Assembly (NCBI RefSeq): GCF_014269205.2
Contig: NZ_JABWRY020000002.1
Location: forward strand, 151,501-215,500
Direction of reading: 5' to 3'
Source of the DNA: Pseudomonas kermanshahensis
Lineage (GTDB): Bacteria; Pseudomonadota; Gammaproteobacteria; Pseudomonadales; Pseudomonadaceae
Length of the DNA: 64,000 bases
The position numbers were made by a program, and so were the translations under genes. Shown here piece after piece: positions 12,927 through 24,413 of the stretch. How positions within the stretch are numbered: position 1 is the first letter of the stretch; every line of letters begins with the position of its first letter. The notes below the pieces were generated by a model. That model was not told where the DNA came from, did not search any database, and saw only the letters and a list, made by a program, of their open reading frames with translations.

Positions 12927-13331
12927 GTGGTGAGTCAGGACTTCAGTCGGGAAAAGCGACTGCTTACACCCCGACATTTCAAAGCGGTCTTCGACTCCCC
13001 AACCGGCAAGGTTCCAGGGAAAAACCTGCTGATCCTTGCTCGCGAGAACGGCCTCGATCATCCGCGCCTTGGCCTGGTGATCGGCAAGAAGAGCGTCAAG
13101 CTCGCCGTTCAACGCAATCGCCTCAAGCGCTTGATGCGCGATTCCTTTCGTCTGAACCAGCAGATACTCGCTGGCCTGGACATCGTGATCGTCGCGCGCA
13201 AGGGATTGGGTGAGGTAGAAAACCCGGAATTGCATCAACACTTTGGCAAGCTCTGGAAACGCCTGGCGCGCAGCCGGCCTTCTCCAGCGGTTAGCGCCGA
13301 TTCCGCAGGGGTAGACAGCCAAGATGCGTAA
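12927..13331 (+). CDS. rnpA: Ribonuclease P protein component
   Basis: The basic protein of 134 residues assists the RNase P RNA in maturing tRNA 5' ends. The family hallmark '[21 protein letters not shown]' (RNR motif) is seen at about residues 50-70, after 'GLVIGK'. I start at GTG 12927 ([13 protein letters not shown]), which matches the family N-terminus. An upstream ATG in the same frame at 12834 would translate rpmH sequence out of frame. The end overlaps yidD by eight bases, indicating coupling. Confidence 0.95.
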   Translation: MVSQDFSREKRLLTPRHFKAVFDSPTGKVPGKNLLILARENGLDHPRLGLVIGKKSVKLAVQRNRLKRLMRDSFRLNQQILAGLDIVIVARKGLGEVENPELHQHFGKLWKRLARSRPSPAVSADSAGVDSQDA

Positions 13332-13569
13332 ACTGGCACTCGTTCCGATCCAGTTTTACCGTTATGCCATCAGTCCTCTGATGGCCAGTCACTGTCGTTT
13401 CTTCCCCAGCTGCTCCTGTTACGCTTACGAAGCCATCGAAAACCATGGCTTATGGCGTGGTGGGTGGCTGGCCGTTCGTCGCCTGGGGCGTTGTCATCCG
13501 TGGAACGACGGCGGTTTCGATCCCGTTCCACCCGCTCCTTCCTCCCGAACTTCTTCGATAGCCGAGTAA
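13324..13569 (+). CDS. yidD: Membrane protein insertion efficiency factor YidD
   Basis: The 81-residue protein shows the conserved core '[31 protein letters not shown]' with three cysteines, followed by '[17 protein letters not shown]'. It is a small peripheral inner-membrane protein that aids YidC-dependent insertion. It overlaps rnpA by eight bases and ends just before yidC. Confidence 0.95.
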   Translation: MRKLALVPIQFYRYAISPLMASHCRFFPSCSCYAYEAIENHGLWRGGWLAVRRLGRCHPWNDGGFDPVPPAPSSRTSSIAE

Positions 13570-13571
13570 TC

Positions 13572-15254
13572 ATGGATATTAAACGCACGATCCTGATCGC
13601 CGCGCTGGCAGTCGTGTCCTACGTCATGGTCCTGAAGTGGAACGATGACTACGGCCAAGCTGCCCTGCCGACTCAGAATACTGCTGCCAGCACTGTTGCT
13701 CCGGGCTTGCCCGATGGCGTGCCGGCCGGTAACAACGGTGCCAGCGCCGATGTACCGAGCGCCAACGCCGAATCGAGCCCTGCCGAACTGGCACCGGTCG
13801 CACTCAGCAAGGATCTGGTCCGCGTCAAGACCGATGTTCTGGAACTGGCTATCGACCCGGTGGGTGGTGACATCGTCCAGCTGAACCTGCCGAAGTACCC
13901 ACGCCGTCAGGACCACCCGAACATTCCGTTCCAGTTGTTCGACAACGGTGGCGAGCGTGTCTACCTGGCCCAGAGCGGCCTGACCGGCGCCAATGGCCCG
14001 GACGCCCGTTCCACGGGTCGCCCGCTGTACGCGGCTGAACAGCGCAACTACCAGCTGGCCGATGGCCAGGAACAACTGGTGGTGGACCTGAAGTTCAGCG
14101 ACAACGGTGTGAACTACATCAAGCGCTTCAGCTTCAAGCGCGGTGAGTACGACCTGACCGTCAGCTACCTGATCGACAACCAGAGCAGCCAGGCTTGGAG
14201 CGGCAACATGTTTGCCCAGCTCAAGCGTGACGCCAGTGGCGATCCGTCTTCGAGCACGGCGACCGGCACCGCTACCTACCTGGGCGCCGCCCTGTGGACA
14301 GCTGCCGAGCCGTACAAGAAAGTGTCGATGAAGGACATCGACAAAGGTAGTTTGAAAGAAAATGTGTCCGGCGGCTGGGTCGCCTGGCTGCAGCACTACT
14401 TCGTTACTGCCTGGATCCCGGCCAAGTCGGACAACAACGTTGTCCAGACCCGCAAGGACAGCCAAGGCAACTACATCATCGGCTACACCGGCCCAGCCAT
14501 CAGCGTTCCGGCTGGCGGCAAGGTCGAAACCAGCGCCATGCTGTACGCCGGTCCGAAGATCCAGTCCAAGCTCAAAGAGTTGTCCCCAGGCCTGGAACTG
14601 ACCGTCGACTACGGCTTCCTGTGGTTCATTGCCCAACCGATCTTCTGGCTGCTGCAACATATCCACAGCCTGCTGGGTAACTGGGGCTGGTCGATCATCG
14701 TCCTGACCATGCTGATCAAAGGCCTGTTCTTCCCGCTGTCGGCTGCCAGCTACCGCTCGATGGCGCGCATGCGTGCCGTGGCGCCGAAGCTCGCTGCGCT
14801 GAAGGAACGCTTCGGTGATGATCGCCAGAAGATGTCCCAGGCGATGATGGAGCTGTACAAGAAAGAGAAGATCAACCCGCTGGGTGGCTGCCTGCCGATC
14901 CTGGTTCAGATGCCGGTATTCCTGGCCCTGTACTGGGTACTGCTGGAAAGCGTAGAAATGCGCCAGGCCCCATGGATGCTGTGGATCACTGACCTGTCGA
15001 TCAAGGATCCGTTCTTCATCCTGCCGATCATCATGGGCGCCACCATGTTCATTCAGCAGCGTCTGAACCCGACGCCGCCGGATCCGATGCAGGCCAAGGT
15101 AATGAAAATGATGCCAATCATCTTCACCTTCTTCTTCCTGTGGTTCCCGGCTGGCCTGGTGCTGTACTGGGTTGTGAACAACTGCCTGTCGATTTCGCAG
15201 CAGTGGTACATCACCCGCAATATCGAAGCAGCGACTAAAAAAGCTGCTGCTTGA
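13572..15254 (+). CDS. yidC: Membrane protein insertase YidC
   Basis: The 560-residue insertase places proteins such as F0 subunit c into the inner membrane. An N-terminal signal-anchor (MDIKRTILIAALAVVSYVMVLKW) is followed by a large periplasmic beta-domain (about 50-340). Five C-terminal membrane segments include 'NPLGGCLPILVQMPVFLALYWVL' and 'FPAGLVLYWVVNNCLSISQQW'. The ATG at 13572 is two bases after the yidD stop. The ATP synthase genes, whose c subunit needs YidC, lie 8 kb downstream. Confidence 0.97.
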   Translation: MDIKRTILIAALAVVSYVMVLKWNDDYGQAALPTQNTAASTVAPGLPDGVPAGNNGASADVPSANAESSPAELAPVALSKDLVRVKTDVLELAIDPVGGDIVQLNLPKYPRRQDHPNIPFQLFDNGGERVYLAQSGLTGANGPDARSTGRPLYAAEQRNYQLADGQEQLVVDLKFSDNGVNYIKRFSFKRGEYDLTVSYLIDNQSSQAWSGNMFAQLKRDASGDPSSSTATGTATYLGAALWTAAEPYKKVSMKDIDKGSLKENVSGGWVAWLQHYFVTAWIPAKSDNNVVQTRKDSQGNYIIGYTGPAISVPAGGKVETSAMLYAGPKIQSKLKELSPGLELTVDYGFLWFIAQPIFWLLQHIHSLLGNWGWSIIVLTMLIKGLFFPLSAASYRSMARMRAVAPKLAALKERFGDDRQKMSQAMMELYKKEKINPLGGCLPILVQMPVFLALYWVLLESVEMRQAPWMLWITDLSIKDPFFILPIIMGATMFIQQRLNPTPPDPMQAKVMKMMPIIFTFFFLWFPAGLVLYWVVNNCLSISQQWYITRNIEAATKKAAA

Positions 15255-15274
15255 CGGGCTGCTAGTCTGTGAAT

Positions 15275-15302
15275 AAAAACGCCCCCTAGTGGGGCGTTTT
15301 TG
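15275..15302 (+). terminator. Rho-independent terminator after yidC
   Basis: Perfect stem AAAAACGCCCC / GGGGCGTTTTT with loop CTAGT follows the yidC stop by about 20 bases. A DnaA-box match (TGTGAATAA, 15268-15276) overlaps its left edge, probably by chance. Confidence 0.88.
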
Positions 15303-15336
15303 CTATCTGTCGTTTTTGTCGTAGAGGCTTTCGAGC

Positions 15337-16707
15337 ATGAACACTGTGCGTGAGACCATCGCTGCCATCGCTACCGCCCAAGGCCGCGGTGGCGTGGGCA
15401 TTGTCCGCTTGTCTGGCCCTCTGGCGGCCAAGGCAGGCCAGCTCATCACCGGCCGCACCCTAACGCCTCGCCATGCGCATTACGGGCCCTTCCGTGATGA
15501 CCAGGGCCTGGTCCTGGACGAAGGCATCGCGTTGTACTTCCCGGGGCCGAACTCGTTCACCGGTGAGGATGTGCTCGAGCTGCAGGGGCATGGTGGGCCG
15601 GTGGTCCTCGACATGCTGCTGCAACGCTGTGTACAACTTGGTTGCCGCCTGGCCCGGCCCGGTGAATTCAGCGAGCGTGCGTTTCTCAACGACAAGCTCG
15701 ACCTGGCGCAAGCCGAGGCGATCGCCGACCTTATCGAGGCCAGCTCCAGCCAGGCCGCGCGCAATGCCTTGCGTTCGCTACAAGGTGAGTTCTCCAAGCG
15801 TGTGCACAGCCTTACCGAGGCGCTGATCGCCTTGCGGATCTATGTCGAAGCGGCGATCGACTTTCCTGAGGAGGAGATCGACTTCCTCGCCGATGGCCAC
15901 GTGCTGTCGATGCTGGACGCGGTGCGTGGCGAGTTGTCCACAGTGCAACGCGAAGCCGGGCAGGGCGCTTTGCTGCGCGATGGCATGACCGTAGTTATTG
16001 CCGGCCGTCCGAATGCGGGTAAATCCAGCCTGCTGAACCGCCTTGCGGGCCGCGAAGCCGCCATCGTCACCGACATCGCCGGCACCACCCGCGACATCCT
16101 GCGTGAACATATCCACATCGATGGCATGCCGTTGCATGTGGTCGACACTGCAGGCCTGCGTGATACCGATGACCATGTGGAAAAAATCGGCGTCGAGCGG
16201 GCGCTCAAGGCTATTGGCGAAGCGGATCGTGTATTGCTGGTGGTGGATTCCACAGCCCCGGAAGCCGCAGACCCGTTTGCCCTCTGGCCGGAGTTCCTCG
16301 ATCAGCGACCAGACCCTGGCAAAGTCACCCTGATCCGCAACAAGGCTGACCTCAGTGGTGAGGCCGTGGGCCTGGAACAGTGTGACGACGGCCATGTGAC
16401 CATCACCCTCAGCGCCAAGGACGACGACAGTGGCTTGCAGTTGCTGCGCGACCACCTCAAGGCCTGCATGGGTTATGAACAGACCGCCGAGAGCGGTTTC
16501 AGCGCCCGCCGGCGCCACCTCGATGCTCTGCGCCAGGCCAGCGATCACCTGGAGCATGGCCGCGCGCAATTGACCCTCGCGGGGGCCGGTGAGCTGCTGG
16601 CTGAGGACTTGCGACAGGCTCAGCAAGCCCTGGGAGAGATCACAGGGGCGTTCAGCTCGGATGACCTGCTGGGGCGCATCTTCTCCAGTTTCTGCATCGG
16701 TAAGTAA
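15337..16707 (+). CDS. mnmE: tRNA modification GTPase MnmE
   Basis: The 456-residue GTPase acts with MnmG to place cmnm5 on uridine 34 of several tRNAs. The N-terminal folate-binding domain opens '[22 protein letters not shown]'. The G domain in the middle has '[14 protein letters not shown]' (G1), 'DIAGTTRD' (G2), 'DTAGL' (G3) and 'RNKADL' (G4). The C-terminus is FCIGK, with the essential family cysteine. Its partner mnmG follows across the oriC2 region. Confidence 0.97.
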   Translation: MNTVRETIAAIATAQGRGGVGIVRLSGPLAAKAGQLITGRTLTPRHAHYGPFRDDQGLVLDEGIALYFPGPNSFTGEDVLELQGHGGPVVLDMLLQRCVQLGCRLARPGEFSERAFLNDKLDLAQAEAIADLIEASSSQAARNALRSLQGEFSKRVHSLTEALIALRIYVEAAIDFPEEEIDFLADGHVLSMLDAVRGELSTVQREAGQGALLRDGMTVVIAGRPNAGKSSLLNRLAGREAAIVTDIAGTTRDILREHIHIDGMPLHVVDTAGLRDTDDHVEKIGVERALKAIGEADRVLLVVDSTAPEAADPFALWPEFLDQRPDPGKVTLIRNKADLSGEAVGLEQCDDGHVTITLSAKDDDSGLQLLRDHLKACMGYEQTAESGFSARRRHLDALRQASDHLEHGRAQLTLAGAGELLAEDLRQAQQALGEITGAFSSDDLLGRIFSSFCIGK

Positions 16708-16741
16708 CCCACAGGCCTTCAAAAGGCACTCGCAACACCAG

Positions 16742-16769
16742 GCCGCTCCTTTGGGAGCGGCTTTTTTTT
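16742..16769 (+). terminator. Rho-independent terminator after mnmE
   Basis: GCCGCTCC / GGAGCGGC stem with a TTTG loop, followed by eight T residues. Confidence 0.9.
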
Positions 16770-16799
16770 GCCCGGCGATTGGTTAGCAAGGGGCTGTGG

Positions 16800-17145
16800 A
16801 GAGCAAAAGCACAGCTCGACTTCCGGTTTTATTTCATCCACAGCAGCCAAAACACTCGCCTGTACCCTGTGGAAAACCCTCCATCAGCTCTCTTGATAAC
16901 CCACTCTTTTTCTTGAGGAAAAAACCGCTTGTGCATAAGTAGCACTTTAATCCACAGGCTAAAGGACGTTATCCAGAGGCCTTATGGCACTTGGATAACA
17001 GGGTTTAATTTCTCTGTACACTGCGCAGTGTAAGGGCTGTGTAACTTTATCCACAGAAAGGTGTGTGCATAAGAATAAACATAAAAACAAAGCTTTTTTA
17101 AATCTCTCTTCGTTGTTTTTGTTGTCTGCCACTCATCCACAGCCT
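16800..17145. other. Second DnaA-box region oriC2 (mnmE-mnmG intergenic)
   Basis: Perfect boxes are at 16930-16938 (-), 17047-17055 (+) and 17064-17072 (-). One-mismatch boxes are at 16834, 16868, 16948, 16969 and 17133. An AT-rich tract runs from 17073 to 17130. The element shares ordered words with oriC1 at nearly the same spacing, so it looks like a diverged copy. A second DnaA-box region upstream of gidA (mnmG) is known in pseudomonads and was described as a second putative origin; whether it fires here cannot be seen. Confidence 0.82.
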
Positions 17146-17241
17146 GATCAAATTTTGCGCAAGCGGTTCCTTTGCAAGGGGGTAAGTCCCTATACTTGTC
17201 CGCTTACCTTCTCTATTCGCAAAACAGGCACGAGGTGCGTG

Positions 17242-19134
17242 GTGGATTTCCCTTCCCGTTTTGAAGTGATCGTCATCGGCGGCGGCCATGCCGGTACCGA
17301 GGCTGCGCTTGCGTCTGCACGCATGGGGGTGAAAACCCTGCTGCTGACCCATAACGTGGAAACCCTCGGTCACATGAGCTGCAACCCCGCGATTGGCGGT
17401 ATTGGCAAAAGCCATCTGGTCAAAGAGATCGATGCGCTCGGCGGTGCCATGGCATTGGCCACCGACAAGAGCGGCATCCAGTTCCGCGTTTTGAACAACC
17501 GCAAAGGCCCGGCCGTACGCGCCACCCGAGCGCAAGCTGACCGCGCCATTTACAAGGCTGTGGTTCGCGAAATCCTGGAAAACCAGCCAAACCTGTGGAT
17601 ATTCCAGCAGTCCTGCGACGACCTGATCGTCGAACGGGACCAAGTCAAAGGCGTAGTGACCCAGATGGGCCTGCGCTTCTTTGCCGATTCCGTGGTGCTG
17701 ACGACCGGGACCTTCCTCGGTGGCCTTATCCACATCGGTTTGCAAAACCATTCCGGCGGTCGCGCCGGCGATCCGCCTTCGATTGCCCTGGCGCACCGCA
17801 TGCGTGAACTGCCGCTGCGCGTAGGCCGTTTGAAAACCGGTACCCCGCCGCGTATCGATGGCCGGTCGGTAGACTTCTCGGTCATGACCGAGCAACCGGG
17901 CGATACGCCGATCCCGGTCATGTCGTTCATGGGCAACGCGCAGATGCATCCGCGCCAGGTGAGCTGCTGGATTACCCACACCAACGCCCGCACCCACGAA
18001 ATCATCGCGTCGAACCTCGACCGTTCGCCGATGTACTCGGGTGTGATCGAAGGTGTTGGCCCGCGCTACTGCCCATCGATCGAAGACAAGATCCACCGTT
18101 TTGCCGACAAGGAAAGCCACCAGGTATTCATCGAGCCGGAAGGCCTGAACACCCATGAGCTGTACCCCAACGGCATCTCGACTTCGCTGCCGTTCGACGT
18201 GCAGCTGGAGCTGGTGCGCTCGATTCGCGGCATGGAAAACGCCCACATCGTGCGCCCGGGCTACGCCATCGAGTACGACTACTTCGACCCGCGTGACCTG
18301 AAGTACAGCCTCGAGACCAAAGTCATCGGCGGCCTGTTCTTCGCTGGCCAGATCAACGGCACCACCGGTTACGAAGAAGCCGGTGCACAAGGCCTGTTGG
18401 CCGGTACCAACGCTGCACTGCGTGCGCAAGGCCGCGAAAGCTGGTGCCCGCGCCGCGACGAGGCGTACATCGGCGTACTGGTCGACGACCTGATCACCCT
18501 GGGTACCCAGGAGCCGTACCGCATGTTCACCTCGCGTGCCGAGTACCGGCTGATCCTGCGCGAAGACAACGCCGACCTGCGCCTGACCGAAAAAGGCCGC
18601 GAACTGGGCCTGATCGATGACCAGCGTTGGGCCGCGTTCTGCGCCAAGCGTGACGGCATCGAGCGTGAGGAACAGCGCCTGAAGTCGACCTGGGTTCGCC
18701 CGAATACCCCGCAGGGCCAGGCAGTTGTGGATAAGTTCGGCACGCCGTTGAGCCACGAATACAGCCTGCTCAACCTGCTGGCGCGGCCGGAAATCGACTA
18801 CGCCGGCCTGATCGAGGCCACCGGTGGTGATGAAATTGATCCACAGGTTGCCGAGCAGGTCGAGATCAAGACCAAGTACGCGGGCTACATCGACCGCCAG
18901 CAGGACGAAATCGCTCGGCTGCGCGCCAGCGAAGACACCCGCCTGCCTGTGGATATCGACTACACCACGATTTCTGGCCTGTCGAAGGAAATCCAGGGCA
19001 AGCTTGGCCAGACCCGTCCCGAGACGTTGGGTCAGGCTTCGCGTATCCCTGGTGTGACACCAGCGGCCATTTCGCTGCTGCTGATTCATCTGAAAAAACG
19101 CGGCGCAGGCCGCGAATTGGAGCAAAGCGCTTGA
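17242..19134 (+). CDS. mnmG: tRNA uridine 5-carboxymethylaminomethyl modification enzyme MnmG
   Basis: This FAD protein of about 630 residues is the partner of MnmE in cmnm5U34 synthesis. The dinucleotide fold is GGGHAGTE at 13-20. The family signatures '[12 protein letters not shown]' and '[20 protein letters not shown]' are present. I start at GTG 17242 ([15 protein letters not shown]), with GAGG six bases upstream; GTG 17239 is also possible. The frame is open back to 17065 but that part is the oriC2 AT-rich tract. The stop overlaps the TTG start of rsmG. A perfect DnaA box lies inside at 18726-18734. Confidence 0.96.
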   Translation: MDFPSRFEVIVIGGGHAGTEAALASARMGVKTLLLTHNVETLGHMSCNPAIGGIGKSHLVKEIDALGGAMALATDKSGIQFRVLNNRKGPAVRATRAQADRAIYKAVVREILENQPNLWIFQQSCDDLIVERDQVKGVVTQMGLRFFADSVVLTTGTFLGGLIHIGLQNHSGGRAGDPPSIALAHRMRELPLRVGRLKTGTPPRIDGRSVDFSVMTEQPGDTPIPVMSFMGNAQMHPRQVSCWITHTNARTHEIIASNLDRSPMYSGVIEGVGPRYCPSIEDKIHRFADKESHQVFIEPEGLNTHELYPNGISTSLPFDVQLELVRSIRGMENAHIVRPGYAIEYDYFDPRDLKYSLETKVIGGLFFAGQINGTTGYEEAGAQGLLAGTNAALRAQGRESWCPRRDEAYIGVLVDDLITLGTQEPYRMFTSRAEYRLILREDNADLRLTEKGRELGLIDDQRWAAFCAKRDGIEREEQRLKSTWVRPNTPQGQAVVDKFGTPLSHEYSLLNLLARPEIDYAGLIEATGGDEIDPQVAEQVEIKTKYAGYIDRQQDEIARLRASEDTRLPVDIDYTTISGLSKEIQGKLGQTRPETLGQASRIPGVTPAAISLLLIHLKKRGAGRELEQSA

Positions 19135-19781
19135 GTTCCCTGGTCACCCCGCAACACGCCGAAGAATTGTCCACAGGCGCGCGCCAGCTCGGCATCGAGC
19201 TGAGCGCGCAGCAGCACGAGATGCTGCTGGGCTACCTGGCCCTGTTGATCAAATGGAACAAGGCCTACAACCTGACTGCCGTGCGTGATCCGGACGAGAT
19301 GGTTTCGCGGCATCTGCTCGACAGCCTCAGCGTCATGTCGTTTATCCACAGCGAGCGCGATAACTGGCTGGATGTCGGCAGTGGGGGTGGCATGCCAGGC
19401 ATACCCTTGGCTATCCTGCACCCGCACAAGCAAGTGACGGTTCTGGACAGCAATGGCAAGAAGACCCGCTTCCTGACCCAGGTCAAAATGGAACTCAAGC
19501 TGGACAACCTGCAGGTTATCCACAGCCGGGTCGAAGCATTCAAACCGGCGCAACCGTTCAGCGGAATCATCTCTCGTGCCTTCAGCAGCATGGAGAACTT
19601 CACCAACTGGACCCGCCATCTGGGCGACACCGGGACGCAATGGCTTGCAATGAAGGGGCTGCATCCTGCCGATGAACTGGTAGCATTGCCCGCAGACTTC
19701 ACAGTGGAAAGCGAGCAGGCCCTGACCGTTCCGGGTTGCCAGGGCCAGCGCCATCTGCTGATACTGCGCCGCAAGGCATGA
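19131..19781 (+). CDS. rsmG: 16S rRNA (guanine-527 N7) methyltransferase RsmG
   Basis: The 216-residue SAM-dependent enzyme modifies G527 of 16S rRNA. The SAM-binding loop '[17 protein letters not shown]' lies at about residues 80-96, with '[11 protein letters not shown]' before it, a family hallmark. The start is TTG at 19131, overlapping the mnmG stop (TTGAG), so translation is coupled. Two perfect DnaA boxes (19342, 19516) occur inside the gene. Confidence 0.96.
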   Translation: MSSLVTPQHAEELSTGARQLGIELSAQQHEMLLGYLALLIKWNKAYNLTAVRDPDEMVSRHLLDSLSVMSFIHSERDNWLDVGSGGGMPGIPLAILHPHKQVTVLDSNGKKTRFLTQVKMELKLDNLQVIHSRVEAFKPAQPFSGIISRAFSSMENFTNWTRHLGDTGTQWLAMKGLHPADELVALPADFTVESEQALTVPGCQGQRHLLILRRKA

Positions 19782-19799
19782 CTGGGAACACGCGCATCA

Positions 19800-20591
19800 A
19801 TGGCTAAGGTATTCGCAATCGCGAACCAGAAAGGTGGTGTGGGCAAGACCACCACCTGTATCAATCTCGCCGCTTCGCTGGCCGCGACCAAACGTCGTGT
19901 GCTGCTGATCGACCTCGATCCGCAAGGCAACGCCACCATGGGCAGCGGTGTCGACAAGCACGAGCTCGAGCACTCGGTATACGACCTGCTGATCGGGGAA
20001 TGCGACCTGGCTCAGGCCATGCATTACTCCGAGCACGGTGGTTTCCAGCTGTTGCCGGCCAACCGTGACCTGACCGCCGCCGAAGTGGTGCTGCTGGAAA
20101 TGCAGGTCAAGGAAAGCCGCCTGCGCAACGCCCTGGCGCCGATCCGCGAGAACTACGACTTCATTCTCATCGACTGTCCGCCGTCGTTGTCGATGCTGAC
20201 GCTGAATGCGTTGGTGGCCTCCGATGGCGTCATCATCCCCATGCAGTGCGAGTACTACGCACTGGAAGGTCTCAGTGACCTTGTGGATAACATCAAGCGC
20301 ATCGCCGCCCGGTTGAACCCGGAGCTGAAGATCGAAGGCCTGTTGCGGACCATGTTCGACCCGCGCCTGAGCCTGAACAACGATGTTTCGGCCCAGCTCA
20401 AGGAACACTTCGGCGAGCAGCTGTACGACACGGTCATCCCGCGCAACATTCGCCTGGCCGAGGCCCCAAGCTTCGGCATGCCGGCCCTGGCCTACGACAA
20501 GCAATCGCGTGGCGCGCTGGCTTATCTGGCCCTGGCTGGGGAACTGGTACGCCGTCAGCGCCGTCCATCCCGCACTGCACAAACAACTTAA
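19800..20591 (+). CDS. parA: Chromosome partitioning ATPase ParA (Soj)
   Basis: The 263-residue deviant-Walker ATPase drives origin segregation together with ParB. The deviant Walker A is at 10-18 (QKGGVGKTT), with 'DLDPQGNATMGSG' and 'DYDFILIDCPPSLSMLT' following. It lies 18 bases after rsmG and 9 bases before parB. The start ATG at 19800 gives the usual family N-terminus MAKVFAIANQKGG. One DnaA box (20282) lies within it. Confidence 0.97.
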   Translation: MAKVFAIANQKGGVGKTTTCINLAASLAATKRRVLLIDLDPQGNATMGSGVDKHELEHSVYDLLIGECDLAQAMHYSEHGGFQLLPANRDLTAAEVVLLEMQVKESRLRNALAPIRENYDFILIDCPPSLSMLTLNALVASDGVIIPMQCEYYALEGLSDLVDNIKRIAARLNPELKIEGLLRTMFDPRLSLNNDVSAQLKEHFGEQLYDTVIPRNIRLAEAPSFGMPALAYDKQSRGALAYLALAGELVRRQRRPSRTAQTT

Positions 20592-20600
20592 GGAATCCGT

Positions 20601-21473
20601 ATGGCCGTTAAGAAACGGGGTCTCGGACGTGGGTTGGATGCACTGCTCAGTGGTCCTTCCGTCAGCGCGCTCGAAGAGCAGGCTGTCAAGATCGACCAGA
20701 AAGAACTGCAACACCTGCCGGTCGAGCTGATTCAACGTGGCAAGTACCAGCCGCGTCGCGACATGGACCCGGTGGCGCTGGAAGAACTCGCGCACTCGAT
20801 TCGCACCCATGGCGTGATGCAGCCGATCGTGGTTCGCCCGATTGCCGACAACCGCTACGAGATCATCGCCGGTGAGCGCCGTTGGCGCGCCACCCAGCAG
20901 GCTGGCCTGGACACCGTGCCGGCCATGGTCCGCGAAGTGCCGGACGAAACGGCCATTGCCATGGCGCTGATCGAGAACATCCAGCGCGAAGACCTCAACC
21001 CCCTGGAAGAGGCCCTCGCGCTGCAGCGCCTGCAGCAGGAGTTCGAACTGACCCAGCAGCAGGTAGCGGATGCCGTGGGCAAGTCGCGGGTTACCGTGGC
21101 CAACCTGCTGCGCCTGATCACCCTGCCTGAAGCGATCAAGACCATGCTCGCCCACGGAGACCTGGAGATGGGTCATGCGCGCGCTTTGCTCGGTCTTGAA
21201 GAGCATCGTCAGGAAGAGGGGGCGCGTCATGTTGTCGCACGTGGCCTCACCGTGCGCCAAACCGAGGCACTGGTGCGTCAATGGCTCAGCGATAAGCCTG
21301 ATCCGGTCGAACCGAGCAAACCTGATCCGGATATCGCACGCCTTGAACAGCGGCTCGCAGAGCGCCTGGGCTCTGCCGTACAGATCCGTCATGGCAACAA
21401 GGGCAAGGGCCAGTTGGTTATTCGCTATAACTCGCTTGACGAGTTGCAAGGCGTCCTTGCTCACATCCGCTGA
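20601..21473 (+). CDS. parB: Chromosome partitioning protein ParB (Spo0J)
   Basis: The 290-residue protein binds parS and spreads as a CTP-dependent clamp. The N-terminus carries the ParA-activating basic motif 'KKRGLGRGLDALL'. The ParB/Srx domain has 'GERRWRA' and 'ENIQREDLNPLEEA', followed by a helix-turn-helix 'TQQQVADAVGKSRVTVANLLRL' and a C-terminal dimer domain. Its likely targets in this window are the parS sites at 8.43, 9.06 and 42.09 kb. Confidence 0.97.
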   Translation: MAVKKRGLGRGLDALLSGPSVSALEEQAVKIDQKELQHLPVELIQRGKYQPRRDMDPVALEELAHSIRTHGVMQPIVVRPIADNRYEIIAGERRWRATQQAGLDTVPAMVREVPDETAIAMALIENIQREDLNPLEEALALQRLQQEFELTQQQVADAVGKSRVTVANLLRLITLPEAIKTMLAHGDLEMGHARALLGLEEHRQEEGARHVVARGLTVRQTEALVRQWLSDKPDPVEPSKPDPDIARLEQRLAERLGSAVQIRHGNKGKGQLVIRYNSLDELQGVLAHIR

Positions 21474-21517
21474 AACAATTCCTGTTGTAGCGCGCAGTCG
21501 GAAATCACTACGAAGAG

Positions 21518-21546
21518 TTGAATAGGGGTTAATCCACCCCTATACT
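21518..21546 (+). promoter_or_regulatory. Sigma70 promoter of the atp operon
   Basis: TTGAAT (21518-21523) and TATACT (21541-21546) are 17 bases apart. The spacer contains a small AGGGGTTAATCCACCCCT palindrome that could also bind a regulator or form a hairpin. Confidence 0.78.
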
Positions 21547-21621
21547 CTGCGCGCATTTTGTCGGCACAAATTATGCCAAGTCATAGCTGACTTGTTGGTC
21601 GACTTCCGAGGAGCAGTTGTG

Positions 21622-23315
<1,694 letters not shown>

Positions 23316-23372
23316 TCACTCGTCACCACGAGTTGATTTGCTGTATGAATTAAGACCGAGCGAGGTGTTGGC

Positions 23373-23843
23373 GTGAACATTAATGCAACCCTGATTGGCC
23401 AATCCGTTGCTTTCCTGATTTTTGTACTCTTCTGCATGAAGTACGTATGGCCTCCGGTCATCACTGCTCTGCAAGAGCGCCAAAAGAAGATTGCCGATGG
23501 CTTGGACGCTGCCAACCGCGCAGCTCGCGACCTGGAGCTGGCCCAAGAGAAAGCGGGTCAGCAACTGCGTGAAGCTAAAGCACAGGCAGCCGAAATCATT
23601 GAGCAAAGCAAGAAACGCGCTGCTCAGCTTGTCGAGGAAGCCCGTGAACAGGCCCGCGTCGAAGCTGACCGTGTGAAGGCTCAGGCTCTGGCCGAGATCG
23701 AACAGGAACTGAACAGCGCTAAAGACGCCCTGCGTGCCCAAGTGGGTGCTCTGGCCGTTGGCGGTGCTGAAAAGATCCTTGGCGCCACAATCGATCAAAA
23801 CGCGCATGCGGAGCTGGTTAACAAACTGGCCGCTGAAATTTAA
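23373..23843 (+). CDS. atpF: ATP synthase F0 subunit b
   Basis: The 156-residue protein has one N-terminal membrane helix ([19 protein letters not shown]) followed by a long charged coiled coil rich in Ala, Glu, Lys and Gln. This is the peripheral stalk that holds F1. The start is GTG at 23373 with GAGG upstream. Confidence 0.96.
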   Translation: MNINATLIGQSVAFLIFVLFCMKYVWPPVITALQERQKKIADGLDAANRAARDLELAQEKAGQQLREAKAQAAEIIEQSKKRAAQLVEEAREQARVEADRVKAQALAEIEQELNSAKDALRAQVGALAVGGAEKILGATIDQNAHAELVNKLAAEI

Positions 23844-23855
23844 GCGAGGGCGATC

Positions 23856-24392
23856 ATGGCAGAACTGACCACGTTGGCCCGACCTTACGCTAAGGCTGCC
23901 TTTGAGCATGCCCAGGCCCATCAGCAACTGGCCAATTGGTCAGCCATGCTCGGCCTGGCTGCTGCGGTGTCGCAAGACGACACCATGCAGCGCCTGCTCA
24001 AGGCCCCGCGACTGACGAGCGCAGAAAAGGCCGCCACGTTCATTGACGTGTGCGGTGACAAGTTCAATGCACAGGCACAGAATTTCATTCATGTTGCCGC
24101 GGAAAACGACCGTCTCCTGCTTCTGCCGGAGATTGCCGCTCTGTTCGACCTGTACAAGGCCGAGCAAGAGAAATCCGTGGACGTGGAAGTCACCAGTGCC
24201 TTCGCGTTGAACCAAGAACAGCAAGACAAACTCGCCAAGGTTCTCAGTGCACGGTTAGGCCAGGAAGTGCGCCTGCACGCGTCGGAGGATGCCAGCCTGA
24301 TTGGCGGCGTCGTCATCCGCGCTGGTGACCTGGTAATCGATGGCTCTGTTCGCGGCAAAATCGCGAAACTGGCCGAAGCATTGAAATCTTGA
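23856..24392 (+). CDS. atpH: ATP synthase F1 subunit delta
   Basis: The 178-residue OSCP/delta subunit joins the b stalk to the alpha3beta3 head. It opens '[14 protein letters not shown]' and closes with '[31 protein letters not shown]', both family signatures. It begins 12 bases after atpF. Confidence 0.96.
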
Positions 24393-24413
24393 GTTTGAAG
24401 GGGCAGCAGAGCA

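Noticed and set aside
15268..15276. DnaA box at the yidC terminator, and the one at 30259 in the glmU terminator loop
   Set aside because: Single perfect matches placed within terminator hairpins; likely chance, not counted as part of a cluster.
17065..17241. N-terminal extension of mnmG ([13 protein letters not shown]...)
   Set aside because: It translates the AT-rich oriC2 tract and is unlike MnmG proteins; GTG 17242 has a ribosome site.
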